Positions 34,080 to 43,299 of a stretch of DNA of 64,000 bases are shown here, piece after piece. Both the position numbers and the translations under genes were made by a program. The notes beneath the pieces are model-generated. The model saw nothing but the letters and a program-made list of their open reading frames with translations. It was not told where the DNA came from and did not search any database. The stretch's first letter is position 1; the number at the start of each line of letters is the position of its first letter. The stretch is from assembly GCA_040797845.1 (NCBI GenBank), contig JBFNFA010000005.1, positions 186,001 to 250,000 on the forward strand. Reading direction: 5' to 3'. This DNA is from Clostridium_AW sp040797845. Its GTDB lineage: Bacteria; Bacillota; Clostridia; Clostridiales; Clostridiaceae.

Positions 34080-35774
34080 TTAATAATACTTCTCCAATTC
34101 ATCTAATCTTTCAGCAAATAACTTTGCATTTTTTTCTATAAGTCTAGGATCTTGAGTTAATAAAATTTTTTCAAAGGAATCTAGCAATGCTGCTATGTAT
34201 TCTCGCTTATCCCCAAGGGATTCTTCATATAATCTTTCCCCTCTAGCCAAGAGCAGTCTATTTTCAGTTTTATCTCTTGGATGAATTTTTATATCACTAA
34301 GTTCTAGCATACGCTGTTTTATTTCTTCTTCAGAGATTGAATTCTCAGAGTTTTGAATTATTAAGGATTTCTTTTCTCCCGTAGTTACCAAAGTAGTTTC
34401 TACTTCCAATAATCCATTTATATCATATGTATATCTAAGGGCTACTGCTTGTTCAGCTGCTTTCCCACGAGGCACTGAAATTTCTAATTGACCAAGCTTT
34501 ATGTTATTCTCAACTCGCCTGCTTTCACCTTGGTACACATTGATTGCCATGCGAGTTTGATTGTCTCTAATAGTTACCAATTGTTCAACTTTGCTTATTG
34601 GTATGGGAGAATTTCTTTCAATTATAGGTAGGAAATATCCTGGTTCATAATTACCATCACCTAAATCATTTACTATTTCCACTCCTAAAGTATATGGACA
34701 TACATCTGTTAATACCAGTTCTTTTAAATCTGAATTTCTTGATTTTAGAGCTGCTTGTATTGCTGCACCTAATGCTACTGCTTCGTCTGGATTTATATTG
34801 GAGTAGGGTAATTTATTAAACATTTTGCTAACTACAGATCTAACTAGGGGCATTCTTGTACTTCCGCCAATTAAGATAATGGCTTCAATTTCTGATGGTG
34901 ATATGTCAGCATCTCTAAGAGCTCTTTCTACTGGATGGCGTAACTTTAAAATTATTTCTGAACATATTTTTATAAATTTATTTCTATCAATTTCAGTTTC
35001 AAAACACTTTTCATTTATAGTTAAGCTCATAATTCCATTTTCTTGGTTTGACAATGATCTTTTGCAAAGTTCAGCTTGTTTTTGTAGAGCTGATAGTGTT
35101 TTTTTATCTAATACTTTTAAATCTAAATCATTTTCTTGTAAAAAATAATCAACCAGTAGTTTATTAAAGTCTTCACCGCCTAAATAATTGTCCCCGGCTA
35201 TAGATTTTACTTCCATTACACCTTCAAAAAGTTCCAGTATTGATATGTCAAAAGTTCCTCCACCTAAATCAAATACTAAAAACTGTGTTTCATCATTTTC
35301 CTGATGCAATCCGTAAGCTACAGCAGCTGCTGTTGGCTCACTAATTAATCTTTCAACTTTAAGCCCTGCAAGTTCACCAGCTCTTCTAGTTGCTTTACGT
35401 TGAGCGTCATTAAAATAAGCAGGGACGCTTATAACTGCCTCAATAACTTCTTCGCCTATATATTTTTCTGCATCTTCTTTTAATGATTTTAAAATAAATG
35501 AAGATAATTCTTCAGGTGTAAATGTATAAGAGCCTAAATTAAATTTTTTTGATGATCCCATAAATCTTTTAAAGTTGCATGCTGTGGACTCAGGATGAGT
35601 AATAAGTCTTTCTTTTGCCACATCTCCAACTAAAATTTCATTATTCTCATCCACACTCACAATAGATGGTGTTGAATGTTTTTTTAGAACGTTTGGTATA
35701 ATTTGCGCTTCTCCGTCCTTCCAAATAGCAACTAAACTATTTGTAGTTCCTAAATCTATTCCAATAATAGCCAT
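34080..35774 (-). CDS. hscC: HscC-type Hsp70 chaperone
   Basis: 564 residues, shorter than DnaK (about 610). ATPase motifs are complete: IGIDLGTTNSLVAIW (phosphate 1), AVISVPAYFNDAQRKATRRA (connect 1), VFDLGGGTFDISIL (phosphate 2), LIGGSTRMPLVR (adenosine). The substrate domain is present but the C-terminal lid is shortened. Probable specialised chaperone working with the adjacent membrane J-like protein rather than with DnaJ/GrpE. The symbol rests on size and partner, so treat it as tentative. Confidence 0.85.
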   Translation of the reverse strand: MAIIGIDLGTTNSLVAIWKDGEAQIIPNVLKKHSTPSIVSVDENNEILVGDVAKERLITHPESTACNFKRFMGSSKKFNLGSYTFTPEELSSFILKSLKEDAEKYIGEEVIEAVISVPAYFNDAQRKATRRAGELAGLKVERLISEPTAAAVAYGLHQENDETQFLVFDLGGGTFDISILELFEGVMEVKSIAGDNYLGGEDFNKLLVDYFLQENDLDLKVLDKKTLSALQKQAELCKRSLSNQENGIMSLTINEKCFETEIDRNKFIKICSEIILKLRHPVERALRDADISPSEIEAIILIGGSTRMPLVRSVVSKMFNKLPYSNINPDEAVALGAAIQAALKSRNSDLKELVLTDVCPYTLGVEIVNDLGDGNYEPGYFLPIIERNSPIPISKVEQLVTIRDNQTRMAINVYQGESRRVENNIKLGQLEISVPRGKAAEQAVALRYTYDINGLLEVETTLVTTGEKKSLIIQNSENSISEEEIKQRMLELSDIKIHPRDKTENRLLLARGERLYEESLGDKREYIAALLDSFEKILLTQDPRLIEKNAKLFAERLDELEKYY

Positions 35775-35800
35775 AATAATCTCCTCTCTAATTTCCTAAG

Positions 35801-35857
35801 AAAACCTCCTTGTTAATGATTGCTTTCTCGCTTTCATTAAACACAAGGAGGTTTCTT
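35801..35857 (-). terminator. Hairpin between the M50-like fragment and the Hsp70 gene
   Basis: AACCTCCTTGT and ACAAGGAGGTT pair over a 27-base loop, with T-rich flanks on both strands. It would end minus-strand transcripts before hscC. Confidence 0.65.
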
Positions 35858-35899
35858 CTTTAAATCTTATCGTAGGTAAAACCAATTATCTTGAACACA

Positions 35900-36313
35900 T
35901 TAAAACACATCACATTTATTAGATTTAATTGAAAAAATTAATGATAATCCATTTACTATAATTAATAATTTACCGGACATGGTATAAATATAATTTTGTG
36001 AACTGATTACCATATAAAAAGCTGCTATAAGCAATAGAATCTGAGGTAAATATGCTATTAATATTTTTTCAAACCTGCTGGCTTCATCAATAAATGTATC
36101 CTTTAGTTTTATATATGAACCACAGGGGATTGTTTTTAGATTAAATTCAGTAATTCCAATGGTTGTACTGAATAATTTTGGCCCCATAAAAATTGTTACT
36201 TCTTCCGCTTCAAAAGATAAAACCTTTATAATAATTAATCTTAAAAGATCAAAGAAGATTCCTGTGAATGAGAAAATAAAAAAAATATATAAATATTCCA
36301 TATCTGATACCAC
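35900..36313 (-). CDS. Small membrane protein resembling an M50 protease fragment
   Basis: 137 residues, one N-terminal helix, then EEVTIFMGPKLFSTTIGITEFNLKTIPCGSYIKLKD, and two further helices. The pattern 'GPKLF...G.TEF.L..IP.GSYIK' recalls the post-catalytic part of site-2 proteases (GP...PLGGYVK), but the HExxH motif is missing. Either a degenerate relic or a regulatory paralogue. It lies upstream of the Hsp70 gene on the same strand. Confidence 0.5.
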   Translation of the reverse strand: MVSDMEYLYIFFIFSFTGIFFDLLRLIIIKVLSFEAEEVTIFMGPKLFSTTIGITEFNLKTIPCGSYIKLKDTFIDEASRFEKILIAYLPQILLLIAAFYMVISSQNYIYTMSGKLLIIVNGLSLIFSIKSNKCDVF

Positions 36314-36363
36314 CTATATTTAGATTTAATTACATCTTTATTTGTAACAACTTGTCCTATAAT

Positions 36364-36393
36364 CAAATCCATGAAATTTATCATGGATTTTTA
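36364..36393. terminator. Small hairpin with T-run in a 419-bp gap
   Basis: AATCCATG and CATGGATT pair around seven bases, then TTTTA. In the rest of 36314-36732 I see only another perfect inverted repeat (ATTGTTATA/TATAACAAT at 36521-36552) and AT-rich DNA. Confidence 0.4.
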
Positions 36394-36732
36394 ACTGTGT
36401 TTTAATTGTAATTATAACATAATTATAATTAAAAAGAAAAGTATAAAAAAAATATAAACATTTAGTAATTAAGGAAATTAAGTACACACAGGAGTGTCGT
36501 GAAATCACATTATGAAATTTCATTGTTATATTCTTTAAAATCTATAACAATGTTAAATAAGTATTGATTGGACTTTAAGGGAAAGATAAAGTTTTTAAAA
36601 TAAGCTCCTATAGTTAAATTGTTAAGCTTATAACTTATATTACGATAATTGGAAAGTTAGGTGTAATATTAAAGTTAATATCCAGAAGACAAGGATTCAA
36701 AAGAAAGAACTAAAGAAAACTTAGGGGGAAAA

Positions 36733-38064
36733 ATGTGGATTTTTAAATTTATACATTATAAGTGCAATGAAAGAAAAAGAATATATATAATCGGAGAATT
36801 TAATGATTATGAAAAATTCATAGAACAGCAACAAAAAGCTGTGAGTAAAATAAAGGATAAAACATTTAAACTATCAGCCATCTTAAATTTATATGTTGGA
36901 TATTATATTAGCAATCAATTAGAAAAGGCAGAAGAGACAATAGAGACAATGAAGTCTTTGGATTTGGATATTGAGGATTTAGATAATCCTATAAAATGTA
37001 TATATTATTATTATTTAATAAATTACTATATTACTACTAGTAATGAAATTATGCTTTATAAGATTTGGGAAGAATCACAAAGTTCACTAGAAGAACTAAA
37101 ACAAAACTGTACTCAACTTTATAGGAATTTGAATATGAATTATAATAACTTCAAAGGTTTATACGAAGAAAGTAATAAAATTCTTTTAGAAGATGATCAT
37201 GATGAAAAGGATGATATATTTTATACTTTATTAAAAGCTGAGATATATTTTAACATAGGAAAAGAAAATGAAGCAAAACTTATAATTAATGGTTTACTGA
37301 AAGATAAGAAAAAACTGGCACCAATATTTAAGAAAAAAATAAAAGATCTTCAAGTGAAATATATGAATGTTGAAGATGAAGGATTTGTTAATGCAAATGA
37401 AATTAATGAAGAAATAAGTTTTAAAGATAAAATATGGTTAAAAGTTAGAGATTCAGATGCTATGAGAAATTTACTACTTTTACTTATACATGTAAAAAAT
37501 ATATTGAAGAAGATATTAAAAAACAAATATGTTTTATCAATTCTTGGATTTTTTGTTGCAGTGCGTCTATGGACAATTATTGAAACTATAGTATTAAAGA
37601 ATAATATATATAGGAGTTATTGGAACCATCTCATTCTAGATATTTTTGGTAAGGCGTTTACTATTAATATCATGCTATTATTGCTCAACTATATGATTAA
37701 ATCTAAAAAACATTTGAAGACTATGTTATTAACCTTAATGCTATTATTTACTGTAGGTCTTAATTTTTATGTACAGCCATATTCATTAAGTTTAATGGCA
37801 AAAATCACAGATCTACCTTATGTTGTATCAAAAAATTATGTTGAAGAGGTTACAACTATTGAATATATTGATATGATAAATAGAAGTGATTATCAATACA
37901 TAGAAATAGAAACAAATAATAAGAATAAGTTTGTAATATTCAATGATGATAATATTTATGATTATATTCTTGAAAATTGTTATGAGGGTGACGTTGTGAA
38001 AATTAAATATTTACCTAATACAGAAGATTTAATATATATAAAATTAGAAGATATAACAAAGTAG
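36733..38064 (+). CDS. Uncharacterised membrane protein with helical-repeat N-terminus
   Basis: 443 residues. The first 210 are soluble, helical, TPR-like (LEKAEETIETMKSLDLDIEDL; EAKLIINGLLKDKKKLAPIFKKK). Three hydrophobic segments follow (about 258-278, 300-322, 330-350), then a small C-terminal domain of about 80 residues with YIEIETNNKNKFVIFNDDN and YEGDVVKIKYLPNTEDLIYIKLE. No known family. GGGGG stands four bases before the ATG. Confidence 0.65.
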   Translation: MWIFKFIHYKCNERKRIYIIGEFNDYEKFIEQQQKAVSKIKDKTFKLSAILNLYVGYYISNQLEKAEETIETMKSLDLDIEDLDNPIKCIYYYYLINYYITTSNEIMLYKIWEESQSSLEELKQNCTQLYRNLNMNYNNFKGLYEESNKILLEDDHDEKDDIFYTLLKAEIYFNIGKENEAKLIINGLLKDKKKLAPIFKKKIKDLQVKYMNVEDEGFVNANEINEEISFKDKIWLKVRDSDAMRNLLLLLIHVKNILKKILKNKYVLSILGFFVAVRLWTIIETIVLKNNIYRSYWNHLILDIFGKAFTINIMLLLLNYMIKSKKHLKTMLLTLMLLFTVGLNFYVQPYSLSLMAKITDLPYVVSKNYVEEVTTIEYIDMINRSDYQYIEIETNNKNKFVIFNDDNIYDYILENCYEGDVVKIKYLPNTEDLIYIKLEDITK

Positions 38065-38107
38065 ATAATTCAATAGAAAATTAATTGTAGTTATTATATG
38101 GATTCAT

Positions 38108-38190
38108 TACAACACTTTTCATAGCTAAAATAGCTGCGTGCAGGTGGTTGTGTTTTGGATATGGAAGTGTAGCAGTAAAATATGACTTGT
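38108..38190. repeat. Structured element D, copy 2
   Basis: CTAAAATAGCTG, a CAGGTGGTTGTG block, and GATATGGAAGTGTAGC align with the copy at 5200-5290. ACAAC and GTTGT can pair around the conserved loop. No coding frame. The rest of 38065-38394 shows nothing else. Confidence 0.4.
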
Positions 38191-38394
38191 TTCAACTATT
38201 GAAATCTATAACAAAATATATCATACTATTATAGTAATATCTTTTGTTATATGAATACACATTCGTTCAGAAGATAAGAAATAATAAAATTTAAGGAAGT
38301 ATCTTAGAATGATGAAGAGAATTAAAAAGTTTAGGAATGTGGCAGTGTGACCTAAGTTAAGTGATATTCAAAAACTTAAACTTAGGAGGATAAG

Positions 38395-39045
38395 ATGAAT
38401 AATACATTTAATCATTGGACAGAAATAAAATATTTAAAGGATACAGTAAAAAATCCATTAATTGAAGTTGGGGAATACACATATTATTCAGGATATTATG
38501 CAGGTGGAGATTTTGAAGATATATGTGTGAGATATATATGGGGAGATGAAAAATCTAGGGAAATGTATAATCCTATAGAAGATTATGGGTGGACTTTAGA
38601 TAGAATAAAAATAGGTAAGTATTGTTGTATTGCTAGTGGAGTAACATTTATGATGGGGGGAAATAACAATCATAACCCTGATTGGATAACTGTATATCCA
38701 TTTAAAGATAAGTTACTAGATTCATATAAGCCCAAAGGAGATACAATTATAGGTAATGACGTATGGATTGGTACGGAAGCTATGATTATGCCAGGAATTA
38801 CAGTCGGTGATGGTGCAATAATTGCATCTAGATCAGTAATTACAAAAAATGTAGCTCCTTATACTGTTGTAGGAGGAAATCCTGCAAAACATATAAAAGA
38901 AAGATTTGATAAAGATAAGATAGATATGCTACTTGAAATGAAATGGTGGGATTGGGAAGAAAATCATATTAAAAATAGCATAGATATATTGTCTAGTTCG
39001 GACATAAATGAATTGTATAAATACTATGAAATCAATGTAAAGTAA
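38395..39045 (+). CDS. Vat/CatB-type xenobiotic acetyltransferase
   Basis: 216 residues of hexapeptide left-handed beta-helix. Family marks: VGEYTYYSGYYAGGDFED, IKIGKYCCIASGVTFMMGGNNNHNPDW (catalytic His in the loop), DTIIGNDVWIGTEAMIMPGITVGDGAIIASRSVI, VGGNPAKHIKERFD and KWWDWEE. The family acetylates streptogramin A or chloramphenicol, but chromosomal members often have unknown substrates. AGGAGG precedes the ATG. Confidence 0.85.
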   Translation: MNNTFNHWTEIKYLKDTVKNPLIEVGEYTYYSGYYAGGDFEDICVRYIWGDEKSREMYNPIEDYGWTLDRIKIGKYCCIASGVTFMMGGNNNHNPDWITVYPFKDKLLDSYKPKGDTIIGNDVWIGTEAMIMPGITVGDGAIIASRSVITKNVAPYTVVGGNPAKHIKERFDKDKIDMLLEMKWWDWEENHIKNSIDILSSSDINELYKYYEINVK

Positions 39046-39127
39046 TGTATATTTACTTTATTAGAGTGTTATGTAAGGACATAATTATAAAACAATCCCT
39101 ATAAAATTAATATTATTATTTTAGATA

Positions 39128-39170
39128 AGAAATAGTTTCACTTAATGAGGGAAACTATTTCTTTATTTTT
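39128..39170 (+). terminator. Terminator after the acetyltransferase gene
   Basis: AGAAATAGTTTC and GAAACTATTTCT pair, followed by TTATTTTT. Confidence 0.85.
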
Positions 39171-39306
39171 CTTTGAGTAATTGGAACTAAATCATGAAAT
39201 TTCTTAATCAAAGTATTAAATAAAAGGTAAAGGAAACATGTAAACAGAAAAGAATATGATATTTAGGTGATTGAATTTACCCAGTTTAAAAATTCAAAGG
39301 TAAATT

Positions 39307-39362
39307 GAAAACCTCACTTAATACTGTTATGGAGAACCGTAGCGTAAATAAGCGAGGTTTTT
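39307..39362. repeat. Structured hairpin repeat C, copy 3
   Basis: AAAACCTCACTTA and TAAGCGAGGTTTTT form the outer stem; TATGG-AGAA-CCGTA forms the inner hairpin with a G-T pair where copy 1 has C-G, which supports conservation of structure. The remaining parts of the 512-bp gap 39046-39557 hold only a terminator and the direct repeat at 39395. Confidence 0.7.
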
Positions 39363-39394
39363 ACTTATTACTTATAGATATACTATATTTAAGG

Positions 39395-39416
39395 TTTTAT
39401 TAATGTTTTATTAATG
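39395..39416 (+). promoter_or_regulatory. Perfect 11-bp direct repeat upstream of the HExxH gene
   Basis: TTTTATTAATG occurs twice in tandem (39395-39405, 39406-39416), one helical turn apart, as OmpR-family regulators prefer. TATAAA follows at 39425. The AATG core resembles the boxes at 5368 and 7777, but the spacing to the -10 differs. Confidence 0.4.
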
Positions 39417-39557
39417 TTTAGATTATAAATATAGAAGATTAATAGTGTAAAATAAAAGTGTATTAATTATGGAAGATAGTATAACTAGTACTATAAATAA
39501 AAAGTATAAACTTACAGTACTACCTGTAGTGTGGAATATTAAATAAGGAGAGATAAT

Positions 39558-40718
39558 GTGAAACGTAAGAAGAAGATTTTAGTAAGAATTACTTTATTGA
39601 TTGTATCTTTAGGAATTGTAGGTATGATAGGATTTAACAAGTTATTTAATACAGAATATAATTCGCTAAATGATATGGATAAGAGTATGATAAAACAGCT
39701 TTCAGAAATTTATAAGACATATGATAATAATTCGAGGGATATATGGAAGGAAGGATATAATTTTAATAATATACCACTTGTATTAACTCCAGTAAGTAAG
39801 GATAAAGGAATATTACATACATATTCATATGTGATTGGAGTTGATAAATTAGAAAACTCCATATTTTCTAAAAAAATAGAAGTTCCTAAAGAAATGAATT
39901 TACCACCTATTTATAGAGTATCTTTTTTATCTCCATCTTTGCTTAAGACATGGATGCCGGCAAATTTTATTTTTTCAGATATAGGAACTCAACATGTTAC
40001 TTTTTTAAAATATAATCCTTTGAGTACTACAGCACTGAATACAGAAAAGTCATTTAAATATTTTTTAATGCATGAAGTGTTTCATGAGTATAGACAAGTA
40101 CCTTTATGGAAAAATGTAAATGACTTAACTTCAACTATTTTTATAGAAGAAAGAAATAAGGAGCAATATCAACTTTTATTATTAGAGTTTGCCATTTTGG
40201 ACAAAGCTAATGAAATAAGCAAGAAAGATGAATTAATAAATGTTTTAAGTGATTTTGTTACGGTAAGAGAATATCGCTATAATAAATTTCAAGATATGAA
40301 ACAAGAAAAGCTAGTTGAAACTTTGGAAGGATGTGCTCAATATATAGAATATAAGTATTCTAATTTAGTGGGAGATCTTGTAAAGCCGCCATTCACTGTA
40401 GATGGAAAAGTAGCAGGATTTAAAGATGTATTTAGTAAAGAAGCATTAGAAAATTTTGTGAAAGGAACTAGCTTAAATGGATTTATGGATAAAGATTTAT
40501 ACTATTATGTAGGTTCATTAGAGGGAGTACTTTTAGATAAATTGGATATCAATTGGAAAGATAGAGTAGAAAGCAATGAATTAATTTATGATATTATGAA
40601 AGATGAAATATATAAACGAGCAGATGGTAAGATAAATAACATAGAGGAAATCAAAAATAAATATGGTTATGCTAATTTTCAGGATGAAGCAGAAATCATA
40701 ATAAATAATCTTAATTAA
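39558..40718 (+). CDS. Extracytoplasmic protein with HExxH metalloprotease motif
   Basis: 386 residues, start GTG 39558 with AAGGAGAG upstream. Lys/Arg-rich N-terminus and one helix (about 8-26) suggest a membrane anchor with the rest outside. A zinc-protease motif LMHEVFHEYRQ lies near residue 172-182; the second-ligand candidate is the Glu in ETLEGCAQYIEYKY (about 257). No known peptidase family is recognised from the flanks. It stands alone, behind a direct-repeat operator. Confidence 0.65.
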   Translation: MKRKKKILVRITLLIVSLGIVGMIGFNKLFNTEYNSLNDMDKSMIKQLSEIYKTYDNNSRDIWKEGYNFNNIPLVLTPVSKDKGILHTYSYVIGVDKLENSIFSKKIEVPKEMNLPPIYRVSFLSPSLLKTWMPANFIFSDIGTQHVTFLKYNPLSTTALNTEKSFKYFLMHEVFHEYRQVPLWKNVNDLTSTIFIEERNKEQYQLLLLEFAILDKANEISKKDELINVLSDFVTVREYRYNKFQDMKQEKLVETLEGCAQYIEYKYSNLVGDLVKPPFTVDGKVAGFKDVFSKEALENFVKGTSLNGFMDKDLYYYVGSLEGVLLDKLDINWKDRVESNELIYDIMKDEIYKRADGKINNIEEIKNKYGYANFQDEAEIIINNLN

Positions 40719-40900
40719 TGTGGATATTGAAACTATATAATGAAAATACAGAATATAAAAAAGTGATGAAATTAGCTTTAAAGAAGCGAAATGAAAAATG
40801 TTAATAATGTTATAATAAAATTAATACCGACACAAGTAGGAGAAAGAGCAATTAGAATTTAAAGAATTATTTATATAAAGAGAGAATGGTGGTGATGTAG

Positions 40901-42175
40901 ATGTTGAGTAAGCTATTTGGGAAAGATCAAATAGAGATAATTCCAATAAAAAACATAGAGAAAGATAAAAATTGCTGGGGTGGAGAAGGTATTATTTTCT
41001 GCCTTAAGAATGGGAAAGGCAGACTTAGACAAAAATATGGAAGTAATGATACGCAGGGTTTATCATGTTTAGTTTATGATAATATTCCACTAAGTAAATT
41101 TCATGGAGATGAGTATTTCTGCCCAACTTGTGAAAAACTCATATCTGCTGGATATGGACTAGATAAAATTAATGATCAGATTATATCAAAATTAAGAGAG
41201 ACTTTAAATCAACCATTTGTTTCATTAGAAGAACCACTAAAGAATTTGGAGCCGCTTTTAGGGCTTTTACCGACAGGGTATTATGCTTTGGCAGATTTGG
41301 AGCTATTTCCAACAGATGGAGAGGGTAATTTCTTTTGGACTATAGGAAATAAGCCTACACTTAATAAGGCATCATGTCCTATATATGATGATGGAAACTG
41401 GAGTGAAGATGGACCCAAATATATTTTGCCAACTCAGCCGCCAAGACTTTTTAATAGAGATACAGCAGAATTTTATAGAAATAATGATAATTATAGAGCG
41501 ATAGCATATTATCTAGATGGATACCTATGTGCATTGCTTGATGGACATCATAAAGCCGTTGCTGCTGCTTTGGAGAAAAGACCTTTAAAAACTTTAGTTA
41601 TTCTACCTACAACGGGACTATTTTACCCCAATGATGATCAGGGGATTAAGGGCGGTTTAATTATAGCAGGAGAAACAGTTTGTGAAAATGAACTATTAAG
41701 CAGTTTAAAAAAAGTTGCAGATTCTTTTCCAGAGAATCAAATGTCAAAAAGTGAGATGGAAGATTATCTAAGCTTAAATGATAAAAGTTTTGGAACATAC
41801 AATTGGCCAGAGGATATTTTAAAAACAGGTGAGTATTTTCCTAGTGCTTTTACTGCAGCTTGCATAGAATGGGCAGGAGACCTATCTGATTTAAGATTAG
41901 ATAAAATTATCAGTCATGAAGAGATGTGTGATAATGGCACTTTATATTATATTGCAAAAGCATTATTTGAACTGAAAAGCCCGAGGTTCAAGGAGTTAGC
42001 ATTTTTCATTGGCAAAAATGAATCCTGTGTTTCCATATGGAATGATGTATATTCCTTAATTGCCAAGATTAAAGATGAAGAGGTTGAAAATTTCTTTGTA
42101 GAATTTCTAATAAATGATGAAAAATTAAGATCAGATATAACGAAAATAGTAGATGACTATTTTAAAATACAATAG
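40901..42175 (+). CDS. Uncharacterised protein with CPTC knuckle and DGHHKA motif
   Basis: 424 residues, soluble. Residues 65-75 have FCPTCEKL, a possible zinc knuckle. Around residue 208-222, YYLDGYLCALLDGHHKAVAAALE resembles the ParB/Srx-type 'DGHHR' nucleotide-binding loop. The C-terminal third is helical (HEAT-like). GGTGGTGATGTAG precedes the ATG. I recognise no named family. Confidence 0.55.
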   Translation: MLSKLFGKDQIEIIPIKNIEKDKNCWGGEGIIFCLKNGKGRLRQKYGSNDTQGLSCLVYDNIPLSKFHGDEYFCPTCEKLISAGYGLDKINDQIISKLRETLNQPFVSLEEPLKNLEPLLGLLPTGYYALADLELFPTDGEGNFFWTIGNKPTLNKASCPIYDDGNWSEDGPKYILPTQPPRLFNRDTAEFYRNNDNYRAIAYYLDGYLCALLDGHHKAVAAALEKRPLKTLVILPTTGLFYPNDDQGIKGGLIIAGETVCENELLSSLKKVADSFPENQMSKSEMEDYLSLNDKSFGTYNWPEDILKTGEYFPSAFTAACIEWAGDLSDLRLDKIISHEEMCDNGTLYYIAKALFELKSPRFKELAFFIGKNESCVSIWNDVYSLIAKIKDEEVENFFVEFLINDEKLRSDITKIVDDYFKIQ

Positions 42176-42226
42176 AGTTATATCTTTAGACAGTTTTGGA
42201 GACGGATCAACCCAATATATTTAATT

Positions 42227-42287
42227 AACCATATACCAACTTTTATTCTGAGGAAACTAAGAATTAAAGATGGTATATGGTTTTATT
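42227..42287 (+). terminator. Terminator after the DGHHKA gene
   Basis: AACCATATACCA and TGGTATATGGTT pair over a 30-base loop, then TTATTTATT. Confidence 0.7.
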
Positions 42288-42395
42288 TATTATGTTTACT
42301 ACTTATTTAATGTTAATATTAATATAGAGTATTTGTAAATTATATACATTTTCTGAAATTAAGATAATTTATGGAATTAAGGAGTGATGAAGTAA

Positions 42396-43043
42396 ATGAA
42401 TAAGATAGAAAAGATAATAGTAAGGATAGTACAAGTTCTTATGATTATGCTAATTGTTTTACCCCTTGGTTTTTGTGCACTGTGGATAGAAAGAGATAAA
42501 ACTACTAACATACGAAATTATAATAAATATTTCGGAGATAATGGTAAGTATAGAGAAAGATATGATAACTCTTTCGGAAATAAGGGTAATAATTACAATG
42601 ATATATTTCCCAAAAGTATCCCTGACTCAGCAAAAGTTGAAGATTTTTGTTATTATTATTATGATCCATTTGACCCGAATTTTGTATCATACCTTGTATA
42701 TACTTCCAATGATGAAGCTTTTATTAAAGAGACAGAGAGATTATCAAAGTTAAATTCCTCTAAAGATTATCTTGTATATGATGCAACTGGATTTAATTAT
42801 CCAGTAAGTGCAGTTTATGCAGATGAGAGAGGTTATATTTATGCTTTGTCTGATAAAGAAAATAATAGATTAATTTATGTGCAAATTAATTTTTATAATC
42901 ATCTTACTGATATAAACTATGAAAAGATAATTGATAAAAAATACCTTCCAATTAACTTTGATGCAAAAAAAGGAAATTCAACACGAAAGAAATGGGATGA
43001 AGAATTTATGAAAAGAGAAGAAAAGGAGAATGATACTCAATAA
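42396..43043 (+). CDS. Uncharacterised membrane-anchored protein, 215 residues
   Basis: One N-terminal helix (about 10-30, IVQVLMIMLIVLPLGFCALWI) then a polar Tyr/Asn/Asp-rich outside domain with FCYYYYDPFDPNFVSYLVY and a Lys/Glu tail. AAGGAG stands before the ATG. No known family or partner. Confidence 0.6.
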   Translation: MNKIEKIIVRIVQVLMIMLIVLPLGFCALWIERDKTTNIRNYNKYFGDNGKYRERYDNSFGNKGNNYNDIFPKSIPDSAKVEDFCYYYYDPFDPNFVSYLVYTSNDEAFIKETERLSKLNSSKDYLVYDATGFNYPVSAVYADERGYIYALSDKENNRLIYVQINFYNHLTDINYEKIIDKKYLPINFDAKKGNSTRKKWDEEFMKREEKENDTQ

Positions 43044-43139
43044 TTTTTTAATCAATAAAGATAATCTAACATGGTTAAAAAGTTAAACCTTGTTACCTTT
43101 TTAATATATTAATAAAATTTTATTTGTGAAATAATTTAA

Positions 43140-43199
43140 AAACCTTAGGTATTATTTCCTGAACTCTAAAAAGTACAGGTTACTACCTAAGTTTTTTTG
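43140..43199 (+). terminator. Terminator after the 215-residue gene
   Basis: ACCTTAGGTA and TACCTAAGT pair, with CCTG/CAGG inside, then TTTTTTTG. Confidence 0.75.
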
Positions 43200-43235
43200 T
43201 TTTGATAAATATAAATATAATTTTAAAAATATTAG

Positions 43236-43264
43236 TTGACAAAATAATATCCGTAGTATATTAT
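43236..43264 (+). promoter_or_regulatory. SigA promoter of the cysteine operon
   Basis: TTGACA (43236-43241), 17 bp, TATTAT (43259-43264). Transcription should begin near 43271, just before the T-box leader. Confidence 0.75.
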
Positions 43265-43299
43265 TAAATCATATTAAATCAATATGATTAGTATGAATT

